Numbered from the stretch's first letter, positions 27,436 through 36,168 are shown. The stretch is DNA of 64,000 nucleotides from Bradyrhizobium sp. MOS003 (GCF_003020125.1 NZ_PYFW01000001.1:806001-870000), one strand, 5' to 3'. Notes: a model not told the origin generated them from the letters alone. Numbers and translations: made by a program.

Positions 27436-27720
27436 ATGATCAGAAGCTTCCGGGGGCACGTTCGCTGCGTTGATTTTCCAGCAGCGACGCGTTCCAAAGA
27501 AGTTTCCGACCGACGTTGCCAAAGTGGCTCGCCGAAAACTGGTGCAGCTGAATAACGCAATAATCCTTGGTGATCTCGTGGCGCCGCCGGGCAACCGACT
27601 GGAAGCTTTGCGAGGAGACTTGGCTGGCAAGCATTCGATCCGAATAAACGATCAGTGCGGATCGTATTCCTGTGGAGCGATCAGGGACCGGAGGAGGTCG
27701 AGATCGTGGATTATCATTGA
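27436..27720 (+). pseudogene. higB: HigB-type toxin gene, frameshifted
   Basis: RelE-superfamily mRNA interferase partner of HigA. The N-terminus MIRSFRG is in the frame of 27436; the body ([20 protein letters not shown] and [20 protein letters not shown]) is in the next frame; the C-terminus RIVFLW...VEIVDYH returns to the first frame from 27658 and stops at 27718-27720. The second shift falls at the expected DQW codon (GATCAGTG-CGG, one G missing). At least two indels are needed, so no full toxin is made. Confidence 0.82.
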
Positions 27721-27734
27721 TAAGGTATGCGGCC

Positions 27735-28043
27735 ATGGCCAAGAAACTTCCCCCTGTTCATCCCGGAGAAGTCCTGCGCGAGGAATTCCTGCGCCCCCTA
27801 GACCTCTCTCCCTACGCAGTGGCTCGTGCTGTCGGCGTGCCGCGCACGCGGATTGAGCGGTTGGCCAATGAGCAAACCCCGGTGACCGCCGACACCGCCC
27901 TTCGGCTCGGCAGATATTTCGGGACCTCGGCCGCGTTCTGGATGGGCATCCAGACACAGTATGACCTTGAACGGGCCGAGGACGAATTGGGTGCCGCGCT
28001 GCGCAAGATCGCCCCGGCGCGCGAAGCTAAACCGGCGGCGTGA
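27735..28043 (+). CDS. higA: HigA family antitoxin, HTH type
   Basis: A 102-residue XRE-type helix-turn-helix protein. [20 protein letters not shown] is the HigA signature, and [20 protein letters not shown] forms the HTH. The ATG at 27735 follows the higB stop by 14 bp. Its toxin partner is broken, so it is an orphan antitoxin or DNA-binding protein that could still repress the promoter or neutralise a relative elsewhere. Confidence 0.93.
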   Translation: MAKKLPPVHPGEVLREEFLRPLDLSPYAVARAVGVPRTRIERLANEQTPVTADTALRLGRYFGTSAAFWMGIQTQYDLERAEDELGAALRKIAPAREAKPAA

Positions 28044-28158
28044 CCGAGGGTTCGGAAATCCTCACGCAATCGCGCGTACCAAATCATAACGCCACGGCTA
28101 AGCGGTCGTGCCTATCTTCATCGGCCACGGCGCGCCAATTCGGTAGCAAGTTCGTCCC

Positions 28159-29061
28159 ATGCGCACCATCGATCGCCTGTTCTCCTGCCTCGCTCTGATC
28201 CTTGCCATCGCAGCCGTCCCAGTGCTTCCCGCGCGCGCGGCCGAAGCCTGCCCGTTCATCAGCACGAAGGAGCTTGCCGCTGCGATTCCGGCGCTCAAAT
28301 GGTCGCTGATTTCAAATCAGGACGGCCGCGGCTGCATCTATCAGGGCGGCCGCGGCGACACGATGATGCTGTCCGTGTTCCGCAATCCCGACAAGGATCG
28401 CGCCAGGGAATTGTACGCGACCTTCGTCAAGACGCTCAGTGAGCGCATGAAGCTCAACGCGGTGCCCGGGATCGGCGACGAAGGCCAGGGCGGTACGACC
28501 GCAGCAGGTGCGGAGCGCCAGGAGGCCGTGGTGGTCACCTTGTCGGGCGACTACATCCTGCAACTCACCGTCTATCCGACCGGCCGGCGCGCCGACGACG
28601 CGCTGCTCGGGCCGATCACCGAAGCCGCGCGCGTGGCCGTCGCCAATGTGAGCCGGAGCAGCGAGCGGTTCGGTAATTGCGAGTGGTTCACGGCCGCGGA
28701 TGCCGACGGCTTTCTCGACGCGAGCACGCTGACGGTGCAGCGCACCGGCGCGGGCAGCTGCATGATGTTCGATCGCGAGGCCAACACCATGATGGTTGCG
28801 GTGATCGCGACCTCGCGCGACACCGCCGTCGGCATGATGAAGCGCGCAGGCCCCTGCAAGCACACGGCGATCCCCGAATTCGGCAGCGAAGCTTACGGCG
28901 AGCATTCCTGCACCAAGGGCAACGGCAACGCCGTCAACATCTTCGTCTGGAAGAACGGCAGGCAGGCCTCGATCCTGTTCGCACCGGTCAAGCCGCATCC
29001 GGAATCCGGCTCGGTCGAGCGCCTGAAGGCGGTGGCGGCGCGGGTGTATAAAAAGCTGTAG
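28159..29061 (+). CDS. Exported hypothetical protein with an internal duplication
   Basis: A 300-residue protein with a Sec signal peptide (LALILAIAAVPVLPARAAEA). Two halves look alike: CPFISTKELAAAIP...GRGCIYQGG...DTMMLSVFRN in the first and CEWFTAADADGFLD...GAGSCMMFDRE...NTMMVAVIATS in the second, each with a Cys pair likely to form a disulfide. Each half resembles the general layout of small DUF3558-like periplasmic domains, but I do not assign a family. The N-terminus of the mature protein begins near residue 28. Confidence 0.8.
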   Translation: MRTIDRLFSCLALILAIAAVPVLPARAAEACPFISTKELAAAIPALKWSLISNQDGRGCIYQGGRGDTMMLSVFRNPDKDRARELYATFVKTLSERMKLNAVPGIGDEGQGGTTAAGAERQEAVVVTLSGDYILQLTVYPTGRRADDALLGPITEAARVAVANVSRSSERFGNCEWFTAADADGFLDASTLTVQRTGAGSCMMFDREANTMMVAVIATSRDTAVGMMKRAGPCKHTAIPEFGSEAYGEHSCTKGNGNAVNIFVWKNGRQASILFAPVKPHPESGSVERLKAVAARVYKKL

Positions 29062-29099
29062 CGGCGCCGTGCGACACAGCTGGCGGATGTGCTTGTGGT

Positions 29100-30170
29100 T
29101 CAACTGGATGAAGCGGCAGACAATGAATCTGAAGGGCGCAATAGTTGGTTGATGAGCTGAACCAGGGTGCCCTCCAGCTCTTCCGGCGAACTGATCGTGA
29201 CGCCGTGCCTGTAATATCGCTTAATCGGATGACCGATGCCGATCGCGGCAAGCCTAATTTCGCCGGCCTGCTCGATCTCGCTGGCGACACGGCGCAAATG
29301 GTGGTCCAGATACCGGTCGCCATTCGCGAGCAATGTCGAATCGTCAACTGGCGCGCCGTCGGACAGCACGATCAGACATTTCTGCGTTTCTTTGCACTGG
29401 CGCAAACGGGACGCGGCCCATTCAATGGCTTCGCCGTCGATATTCTCCTTGATGAGATCGGGCCGTAGCATGTTGGCACAGCGTTGTGCGCTAAGCTTCT
29501 CGCCGGCGCCACAATAGATGATGTGAAGCAGGTCGTTCAGCCGCCCGGGATAGCCGGGCTCGTGGTCACTCGACCATTTTTCTCGGCTTCGTCCGCCCTT
29601 CCAGCGCGACGTCGTGAAGCCAAGCACTTCATGCTTCACTCCTAGGCTAGCGAGCAGGTCGGAGGCGACCAGCGCAGCCCTTGCCGCGAAGAGTATCGAT
29701 TGTCCGCGCATCGATCCGGAATGATCGATAAGCAACGACACGATCGCATCGCCGGTCCCAGCAGCGGAACCGTCCTGCGACTGGGACGTCGCAATGCGCG
29801 TACGCCGTGCCGTCAGGTCCTTTTCGAGATCGTAGAGCTGTCCGGGGTCGACATGCGGAAAGCGCTCGGCCCAGCGGCGGTCAGGGAGCGTCGCCAGCAT
29901 AGCATCCAACTCGTCGGCCGTGATCTCCAAGTCATAGTCTCGGGTGTAGACCTGATAAGGCCGATCGGGATCGAATTGCACCGGTTGACGCCGCCACTTC
30001 TGGAAGGATGGCAAGAAGCTCAACACCATGAGCGCAAGGAGCGCGGCTAAGAAAACGTCACGCCAATGCAAGGCGGGCTCCCGAAACAACCTGATGGACA
30101 ATGCTAATTCAGCCAAGATCGATCGACAACTGAAAGCGATCGAGCGCCCGTCATCGTGCAGTGGGGGCAT
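29100..30170 (-). CDS. CobT-like VWA-domain protein
   Basis: A 356-residue protein matching the C-terminal part of cobaltochelatase CobT: FDPDRPYQVYTRDYDLEI, the MIDAS motif DHSGSMRG, GFTTSRWKGG, GRLNDLLHIIY, ENIDGEAIEWA, LSDGAPVDDSTL and AIGIGHPIKRYY. True CobT is about 600 residues and works with CobN and CobS, absent here. The N-terminus has a hydrophobic stretch (VFLAALLALMVLSFLPS) instead of the CobT N-domain. The start ATG at 30170 lies 5 bp past the iclR stop, so the two may be cotranscribed. Role unknown; possibly a VWA partner of a MoxR-type ATPase elsewhere. Confidence 0.85.
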   Translation of the reverse strand: MPPLHDDGRSIAFSCRSILAELALSIRLFREPALHWRDVFLAALLALMVLSFLPSFQKWRRQPVQFDPDRPYQVYTRDYDLEITADELDAMLATLPDRRWAERFPHVDPGQLYDLEKDLTARRTRIATSQSQDGSAAGTGDAIVSLLIDHSGSMRGQSILFAARAALVASDLLASLGVKHEVLGFTTSRWKGGRSREKWSSDHEPGYPGRLNDLLHIIYCGAGEKLSAQRCANMLRPDLIKENIDGEAIEWAASRLRQCKETQKCLIVLSDGAPVDDSTLLANGDRYLDHHLRRVASEIEQAGEIRLAAIGIGHPIKRYYRHGVTISSPEELEGTLVQLINQLLRPSDSLSAASSS

Positions 30171-30175
30171 CAAGT

Positions 30176-30946
30176 TCACCGCCCCGCCAGCACCTCCTTG
30201 CACTTCGCCGCAAATGCATTGAGGTACGCGCCCATCTCGTTCTCCAGCGCGTCGGACCGATCGATATTCTGCAGGCTCATGTTGAGGGCGTAGACGGGAA
30301 GCCCGGGTAGCACGATCGGTGTTGCGACGGCGAGCACGGCGGGCTGCCAGGACACGGCACAATAGCCGTCGCGTTCGACGGAGCTGATCGATCTCCTGAC
30401 CTCCGCGAGCAGCACCTTGGTTGCCGCCGCGCTGCGCCGCTTGAGCGACTTCAGCAAACGCTCGCGATCGGTCTCGGCAATGCCGGCGAGGTAGGCGCGG
30501 CCGAGCGACGTCAACTCCATCGGAACCTGCTGGCCGGCGACCACGTTGCGCAACGCCGCGCGCGGGCTGTATCGGATCGATTCCAGATAGACCATCATGG
30601 TTCGATCCGCGGCAGCCAGCCCCACGTTGAGCCGGCGCCTGGCCGACTCGGCCCGCATCATCGGTCCGATCGCATTGAGCACGGGTGATCCCGTCCGCAT
30701 CGCGTGGCCGATGCTGATGACGGACGCGGCAAGGCGGTAGCTCCGCTGGTTTCGGACTTCGTCGAGCATCCCGGAATTGACCAGCGTTCGCGTCAGACGG
30801 CTGACCGTCGATCGCGGCAATCCGGTGCGCTCCGCAATCTCGCCGTTGCCCAGCGTGTCGACGCCGGGCCGGAACGCCCGGAGAATCTCGATGCCCCGCT
30901 CGAGCGAGCGATTGCCATCAATTCCGCCCGCGTAGATGCGCGCCAT
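30176..30946 (-). CDS. IclR family transcriptional regulator
   Basis: A 256-residue regulator with an N-terminal winged HTH (LGNGEIAERTGLPRSTVSRL) and an effector-binding GAF-like domain (YLESIRYSPRAALRN, MELTSLGRAYLAGI, YCAVSWQP). It faces the enoyl-CoA hydratase operon, and a perfect 19-bp palindrome lies 15 bp upstream of its ATG, so it probably controls itself and that operon in response to an acid or acyl-CoA. Confidence 0.93.
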   Translation of the reverse strand: MARIYAGGIDGNRSLERGIEILRAFRPGVDTLGNGEIAERTGLPRSTVSRLTRTLVNSGMLDEVRNQRSYRLAASVISIGHAMRTGSPVLNAIGPMMRAESARRRLNVGLAAADRTMMVYLESIRYSPRAALRNVVAGQQVPMELTSLGRAYLAGIAETDRERLLKSLKRRSAAATKVLLAEVRRSISSVERDGYCAVSWQPAVLAVATPIVLPGLPVYALNMSLQNIDRSDALENEMGAYLNAFAAKCKEVLAGR

Positions 30947-30961
30947 CCGGCCCTTCCTGAC

Positions 30962-30980
30962 ATTTCCACTAAGTGGAAAT
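30962..30980. promoter_or_regulatory. 19-bp perfect palindrome, probable IclR operator
   Basis: ATTTCCACT-A-AGTGGAAAT, 9-bp arms around one base, between iclR and the divergent enoyl-CoA hydratase gene. IclR-family proteins commonly bind A/T-rich TTCCAC...GTGGAA palindromes. Confidence 0.75.
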
Positions 30981-31137
30981 ACGGGGATGTCTCAGGCAGC
31001 GCAAGCCGCTATCAGCACGGGGAAGAAGAACGCCCGGCCGCGCTGGGGCTCAACGAGGAAACAGCACGGCCGAAATCGGCATTCGGCCTCCGCAATGCGT
31101 CGCGGCAATCGATCCGACGCCAGCCAGGGAGCCTGCC

Positions 31138-31944
31138 ATGTCTTATCAGCTCATGTCCTATCAGCTCATCGAATTTTCCGTCGAGGCCGGTGTCGCGACG
31201 ATTGCATTCAACCGGCCGGACCGGCGCAACGCCATGAGCGACGACATGCGCACCGAGTTCGTCGCTGCGCTCGAAGCCGTGGCCCGCGACAAGGCGATCA
31301 AGGCCCTGGTGCTGACGGGGCGCGGCAGTGCGTTTTGCGCCGGCGGCGACATCAGCGGAATGAAGCGCCGGCTCGCCGCGTCGCAGGGCGAGGTCGCATT
31401 CAACGGATGGAGCCGTCAGCAGGGCGTGCATCACGTGCAGTCGTTCCTGCTCGGCCTGCCGAAGCCGACGATTGCCGCCGTCAACGGTGCCGCGGCGGGC
31501 CTCGGTGCGGACACCGCGCTGGCCTGCGACTTCGTGATGGGCACGGAGCGATCGAAGTTCACCTGGTCCTACATCAAGCGAGGCTTGATCCCCGACGGCG
31601 GCGGCCTGTATTTCCTGCCGCGCCGGGTCGGGCTTTCCAGGGCCAAGGAGCTGATCTTCACCGGGCGCGTCGTCGAGGCTGACGAAGCGATCGCGCTCGG
31701 CATCGTCGATCGCCAGGTGGCCTCGAGCGAGCTGCTGTCGGCAGCGCAAGCCTGGGCGTCCGAACTGGCTCAGGCGTCTCCCACTGCGTTGGCGCTGGGC
31801 AAGAAGATCCTGAACGAGACCTTCGAGCATTCCGCGCACGACATTTTCAGTCTCGGCAGCCAGGCGCAGGCCATCTGCTACACCAGCGCGGAACATCGCG
31901 ATGCCGTGACCGCGTTCCTTGCGCAATCCGCCTCGAAGGATTGA
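31138..31944 (+). CDS. Enoyl-CoA hydratase/isomerase family protein
   Basis: A 268-residue crotonase-fold enzyme. The oxyanion-hole segments are FCAGGDISGM and NGAAAGLGADTALACD; the expected second catalytic acid region reads IKRGLIPDGGGLYFLPR. Two starts are possible because a 15-bp tandem duplication gives MSYQLMSYQL (ATG at 31138 and 31153). The stop is 3 bp before the acyl-CoA synthetase ATG. It probably hydrates or isomerises the acyl-CoA made by that synthetase. Confidence 0.93.
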   Translation: MSYQLMSYQLIEFSVEAGVATIAFNRPDRRNAMSDDMRTEFVAALEAVARDKAIKALVLTGRGSAFCAGGDISGMKRRLAASQGEVAFNGWSRQQGVHHVQSFLLGLPKPTIAAVNGAAAGLGADTALACDFVMGTERSKFTWSYIKRGLIPDGGGLYFLPRRVGLSRAKELIFTGRVVEADEAIALGIVDRQVASSELLSAAQAWASELAQASPTALALGKKILNETFEHSAHDIFSLGSQAQAICYTSAEHRDAVTAFLAQSASKD

Positions 31945-31947
31945 GCC

Positions 31948-34035
31948 ATGGATGCCATCGAACGCCTGATCCGGCCCCGAAGCGTCGCAATCATCGGCGC
32001 ATCGGCCGACCCGGACAAGACCTCGGGGCGACCGGTGTCCTATCTCCGGAAGCACGGCTTTGCGGGCGCGATCTATCCCGTCAATCCGAAGGTCGCTGAT
32101 ATCGGCGGTCTGACCTGCTACCCCGACATCGCCTCGCTGCCTGATGTGCCTGACGTCGGCCTCGTCCTGCTCGGCGCCGAGCGCGCGCACGTCGCGGTGC
32201 GCGAATTGTCCGAGCGAGGGGCTGCCGCGGCAATCGTCCTTGCCAGCGGCTTCACCGAAACGGGGGCGGAAGGCGCGGAGCGCCAGAAACAGCTCTTGGA
32301 AGCCGCCGGCTCCATGCGGATCCTCGGGCCAAACACGATCGGCCTCGTCAATCTCACCGACAATATCGTGCTGTCGGCGTCGGGCGCGCTGGCGATGGAT
32401 GACTTCCCGGCGGGGCCCGTCGGATTGATCTCGCAAAGCGGCGGCATTCTCGGTGCCTTGCTGTCGCGCGCCGCGGCGCGCGGGGTCGGTCTGTCCAAGC
32501 TGGTGTCGACCAGCAACGAAGCCGATCTCGAGCTCGCCGATTTCATCGACTTCCTCGCCGACGACAGCGCAACGCGCGTCATTGCGCTCTATATCGAGGC
32601 GATCCGAAATCCATCTCGCTTTCGGGAGGCGGTTCTGAAAGCACGCCGCGCCGGCAAGCCCATTGTCGCCTTCAAGATCGGTCGATCGGAGGCCGGCGCG
32701 CAAGCGGCGGTCTCGCACACCGGCGCACTCGCCGGCTCCGACCGCATGTATGACGCCTTGTTCAGCCAACTCGGGGTCATCCGTGCCAGGACGTTCGAAG
32801 ACCTGCTCGACATTTCCGCAGTCCTTGCCGCGGGCCGGAAGCTGTCCGGCCGGAATGTTGCGATCCTCACCTCGACCGGCGGCGCCGGCACGATCGTGTC
32901 GGACAGTCTCGGAGTCGCCGGATTTGCGACGCCCGCCCCCGACAATGAGACGGCGGCGCAATTGCGCAACCTCCAGTCGGGACCGCAGGCCAATCTCGAT
33001 CGCAATCCGATCGATGTGACTCTCGCCGGCCTGCAGCCCGATCTGCTTCGTGCCGCCATTCGCATCCTGCTCGCCAGTCCCTCCTACGATGCGCTGGTCG
33101 TCATTGCCGGCTCGTCGGCCGTGGGATCGCCGGCCCTGATGGCCGATGCCATCCGCGACTGTCTGCCGCTCAGCGACAAGCCGGTCATTGCCTATGTCAG
33201 CCCCTACGCGCCCGAGGTGGTTTCCGTCCTCACCCGGCGCGGCGTCCCGGCTTACACGTCGGCCGAGAGCTGCACGGCTGCGCTCGACGGGCTCTTGCGG
33301 GCCGGGATGCCGCAGCATGTCCGGACATCCGGCGAGATCGAGGCGCCGGTCGATATCGGCGACCTCCCGACTGGTTCGCTGGATGAGGCACAGGCCAAGG
33401 CGTTGTTTGCTCGCTTTGGTGTTCCGGTCGCTGCAGAGAAAGTGGTCGCAACGGCCAGCGAAGCGGAACGGGCGGCACGCGACTTCGGCGGCCGGGTCGT
33501 GCTCAAGATTCTGTCGCGCGAGATCGCGCACAAGAGCGACGTCGGCGGCGTCGCGGTCAACCTGACCGCCGAGACGGTCGGCAGCCGCCTCGCGGCAATG
33601 GCAGATGAGGTCGAGGCCAGGGCCGGGAAGCGGCCCGACCAATTCCTGGTGCAGGAGATGGTTTCAGGTGGCGTCGAGATCATTCTCGGAATGCATCGCG
33701 ATCCCTTGGGGACCGCCATCCTTCTCGGAATGGGCGGGGTCACCGCCGAACTGTTCAAGGACACCACGATGCGTCTGCTGCCGCCGGAAGGCGGCCTCGT
33801 TCTGTCCGAGGCGAGAGCGATGGCGCGCGAGCTCGTCTCCTGGCCGTTGCTGGATGGCTTTCGCGGCCGGCCGAAATGCGATGTCGAAGCGCTCCTGGAA
33901 GCAGTCGTCGCCTTCTCGCGCATGGTTGCGCAACTCGGCGATCGACTTTCGGAGGCCGAGATCAATCCGGTGTTCGTACTGCCGGCGGGCCGGGGCGTGA
34001 AGGCGGCAGACGGATTGGTCGTTCTCAATGTCTGA
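31948..34035 (+). CDS. ADP-forming acyl-CoA synthetase (acetate--CoA ligase family)
   Basis: A 695-residue fused synthetase. The CoA-binding domain comes first (RPRSVAIIGASADPDKTSGR), then a ligase/flavodoxin-like domain with the probable phospho-His in VSHTGALAGS, and a C-terminal ATP-grasp domain (about 475-695: HKSDVGGVAVNL, VQEMVSGGVEIILGMHRDP). It activates a carboxylate to its CoA thioester with ATP. Substrate unknown; the neighbouring Bug binding protein and enoyl-CoA hydratase suggest an imported carboxylic acid. It overlaps the next gene by 8 bp. Confidence 0.93.
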   Translation: MDAIERLIRPRSVAIIGASADPDKTSGRPVSYLRKHGFAGAIYPVNPKVADIGGLTCYPDIASLPDVPDVGLVLLGAERAHVAVRELSERGAAAAIVLASGFTETGAEGAERQKQLLEAAGSMRILGPNTIGLVNLTDNIVLSASGALAMDDFPAGPVGLISQSGGILGALLSRAAARGVGLSKLVSTSNEADLELADFIDFLADDSATRVIALYIEAIRNPSRFREAVLKARRAGKPIVAFKIGRSEAGAQAAVSHTGALAGSDRMYDALFSQLGVIRARTFEDLLDISAVLAAGRKLSGRNVAILTSTGGAGTIVSDSLGVAGFATPAPDNETAAQLRNLQSGPQANLDRNPIDVTLAGLQPDLLRAAIRILLASPSYDALVVIAGSSAVGSPALMADAIRDCLPLSDKPVIAYVSPYAPEVVSVLTRRGVPAYTSAESCTAALDGLLRAGMPQHVRTSGEIEAPVDIGDLPTGSLDEAQAKALFARFGVPVAAEKVVATASEAERAARDFGGRVVLKILSREIAHKSDVGGVAVNLTAETVGSRLAAMADEVEARAGKRPDQFLVQEMVSGGVEIILGMHRDPLGTAILLGMGGVTAELFKDTTMRLLPPEGGLVLSEARAMARELVSWPLLDGFRGRPKCDVEALLEAVVAFSRMVAQLGDRLSEAEINPVFVLPAGRGVKAADGLVVLNV

Positions 34036-35083
34036 ACAAAATCGGATGGAGCTCCAGATGGTCAGTGGCGGAATCATCAATGACGACGGCGTTTGCGGCA
34101 AGGGTCTTGCTGTGCAGCGCTGGCGAGGTCTTGCCATTCTCGCCTGTGCTGTCGTCGCGGGGCTCGGACCGACGCCGGCGCGCGCCGAATATCCGGACAA
34201 GATCATCAAGATCGTGGTGCCCTTCGCAGCCGGCGGCGGGACCGACATCATGGCACGAACGACAGCTCAGGAAATCCAGACCGATCTCGGCAAGCCCGTC
34301 ATCATCGAGAACAAGCCGGGCGCAGGGACCATCATCGGGACCCAAACGGTGGCCACCAGCGAGCCCGACGGCTATTCGCTGCTGATGGCGACCTTCGCGC
34401 ACGCGGTCAACCCGAGCCTGTACAAGAAGCTGCCGTTCGATCCGCACAAGGATTTCGCTGCGGTCTCGCTGATCGCGCGATCGTTCAATATCGTCGTCGT
34501 TAACCCCGCATCGAAAATCAACTCGATCGCCGATCTGATCGCTGAAGCCAAGGCCAATCCGGGCAAACTCAATTTCGGCACGTTCGGCACCGGGACCTCG
34601 GCTCATCTCGCCGGTGAGTTGTTCAACGCGATGGCGAAGGTCAAGATGACGGCGGTGCCCTACAAGGGCGCGGCGCCCGCGATCAGCGATCTCCTGGGGG
34701 GACAGATCGACGTGATGTTCACCACGGTGGCAAGCGCGGCCTCGCTGGTGGCAGCCGGGCAACTCCGCGCGCTGGCCGTCACATCCGCCGAGCGGTCGGC
34801 GGCGTTTCCGCAATTGCCAACGGTTGCGGAAGCCGGGGTTCCCGGCTACGCGGCGGAGTCCTGGTACGGATTGTACGCTCCGGCCAAAACGCCGGTGCCG
34901 GTGATCGCACGTCTCAATCAGGCGATCGCAAAAGCCGTCCAGTCCGGTGCTTTCAAGAAGCTCGAGGCGAACGAAGGCCTCATCATGGTCGGCAGCGCTC
35001 CGGAAGATCTCGATCGCTATGTCTCCGGAGAGGAGGAGCGCTGGCGCAAGCTGGTCAAGGACGCCAACATCGAGGTGCAATAG
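34028..35083 (+). CDS. Bug-family (TctC-like) periplasmic solute-binding protein
   Basis: A 351-residue tripartite tricarboxylate transporter receptor. After a hydrophobic segment (LAILACAVVAGLGPTPARAE, cleavage near residue 57) come the family blocks YPDKIIKIVVPFAAGGGTD, VIIENKPGAGTIIG and MTAVPYKGAAPAISDLLGGQ. The true start could be the ATG at 34064 or a later one, because the signal peptide is unusually far in. No TctA/TctB membrane genes are adjacent, as is common for Bug proteins. It probably binds the acid activated by the upstream synthetase. Confidence 0.92.
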   Translation: MSEQNRMELQMVSGGIINDDGVCGKGLAVQRWRGLAILACAVVAGLGPTPARAEYPDKIIKIVVPFAAGGGTDIMARTTAQEIQTDLGKPVIIENKPGAGTIIGTQTVATSEPDGYSLLMATFAHAVNPSLYKKLPFDPHKDFAAVSLIARSFNIVVVNPASKINSIADLIAEAKANPGKLNFGTFGTGTSAHLAGELFNAMAKVKMTAVPYKGAAPAISDLLGGQIDVMFTTVASAASLVAAGQLRALAVTSAERSAAFPQLPTVAEAGVPGYAAESWYGLYAPAKTPVPVIARLNQAIAKAVQSGAFKKLEANEGLIMVGSAPEDLDRYVSGEEERWRKLVKDANIEVQ

Positions 35084-35104
35084 ACCTGGCGAAACCGGCA
35101 ATAT

Positions 35105-35127
35105 CCGGGACCGCCCAGCGGTCCCGG
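35105..35127. terminator. Hairpin between convergent transcripts
   Basis: CCGGGACCGC-CCA-GCGGTCCCGG, a perfect 10-bp stem, 22 bp after the Bug gene stop and 12 bp before the end of the convergent PhyH gene. Likely bidirectional; no long T run. Confidence 0.65.
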
Positions 35128-35138
35128 AAATCGTCCGA

Positions 35139-35930
35139 CTAGAATGTCAGCCCGCAAGCCCGCCGGATCGCGATCTGAACGGGCGAAGCGGGCAACGCCG
35201 GATCAAACTCGCTCTTCGGCAGCAGCGCAGGCTGTGCCATGAAGCGCGGCTGTTTTCCCCGGTGGGATTGCGCGGCATGAACAAGGAACGGATGGCACAG
35301 ATAAACGCTGCCTGCGGCACCGGTCGCCAGTGTCATCTCGCAATCCATCGTCGAGGCGTACCCCCCGGCCGAGAGCTGCCGGAGCGTCGCACCGGCATCG
35401 CCATAGGGCAGCAGCTCCCGCGCGATGGTGGCATGCGAGCCTTTTCGGATCCGCGTGGGCGCATCATCCGGGCCGATATCCGAGAACAGGAAGAGCATCA
35501 GCAATGCACGTCCGCTGCTCTTCACATTGGCGCGCCACTCCAAGAAATCCGGATTGGCGATGCCAAGGCTCATGTCCACATGCCAGCCATCATCACCGGG
35601 GGTTTCCGTTGACGGGAAGCGGATCGGAAAGGTTCCGAGGCCTTTCGGCGCAAGCCAGCGCCTTTCGCCGACGAGTTGATCGTAGGCCTTGTGCAGGGGT
35701 GGCGCGTTCGCGGCTTCAATGAAAGGGGGCGAAGTCTTCGACCCTACCCTGACAACGGGTTGAGTCCAGTGTTCGGGTTGATCTGGCGACAGACCGATAT
35801 CCGCCCACAGCTCGTCCCTGCATTGTTTCGCAAGCTGGGTGCTGAAGGCATTTTCGATTTTGATGAAACCGTCGTCGATGAAGTCCTGGACCTGACGGGG
35901 CGTCAGGCCGACCTGTGCGGTCTGGGGCAT
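35139..35930 (-). CDS. Phytanoyl-CoA dioxygenase (PhyH) family protein
   Basis: A 263-residue Fe(II)/2-oxoglutarate oxygenase. The iron ligands are in WHVDMS (HxD) and in HPFLVHAAQSHRG, with a following Arg that would hold 2-oxoglutarate (QPRF). The ATG at 35930 (MPQTAQVG) is preferred over 35957 because GGAG stands about 8 nt upstream. Substrate unknown. It is convergent with the acyl-CoA operon and not part of it. Confidence 0.88.
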   Translation of the reverse strand: MPQTAQVGLTPRQVQDFIDDGFIKIENAFSTQLAKQCRDELWADIGLSPDQPEHWTQPVVRVGSKTSPPFIEAANAPPLHKAYDQLVGERRWLAPKGLGTFPIRFPSTETPGDDGWHVDMSLGIANPDFLEWRANVKSSGRALLMLFLFSDIGPDDAPTRIRKGSHATIARELLPYGDAGATLRQLSAGGYASTMDCEMTLATGAAGSVYLCHPFLVHAAQSHRGKQPRFMAQPALLPKSEFDPALPASPVQIAIRRACGLTF

Positions 35931-36120
35931 TGCACATTCTCCGTTCGGCTGCCGCATCGAGCGCAGCCGGTTTGATCTGATTGGCGCGGATGCGCCGGAA
36001 ACGACGTCAGCCGTTCAGATCAGCGGGAAGAATGTGGACGCGAACATCATGATGGGAACCGTATATCGCGGTGGAGCCCGGAATCAAGACACGCTTGGCT
36101 GCTTTCCGCAGGCCGAGTGG

Positions 36121-36152
36121 CGGCAGCCCCTCACGGCGTGAGGAGGCTGCCG
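36121..36152. terminator. Hairpin 3' of the BA14K gene
   Basis: CGGCAGCC and GGCTGCCG arms with an inner CCTCAC / GTGAGG stem, 17 bp past the stop of the minus-strand BA14K gene. Confidence 0.55.
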
Positions 36153-36168
36153 CATGCTCATGCGCGGA

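Noticed and set aside
31012..33642. Very long open frame on the minus strand (about 876 codons)
   Set aside because: It lies antisense to the hydratase and acyl-CoA synthetase genes, which have strong family motifs. High GC leaves the complementary frame open by codon bias.
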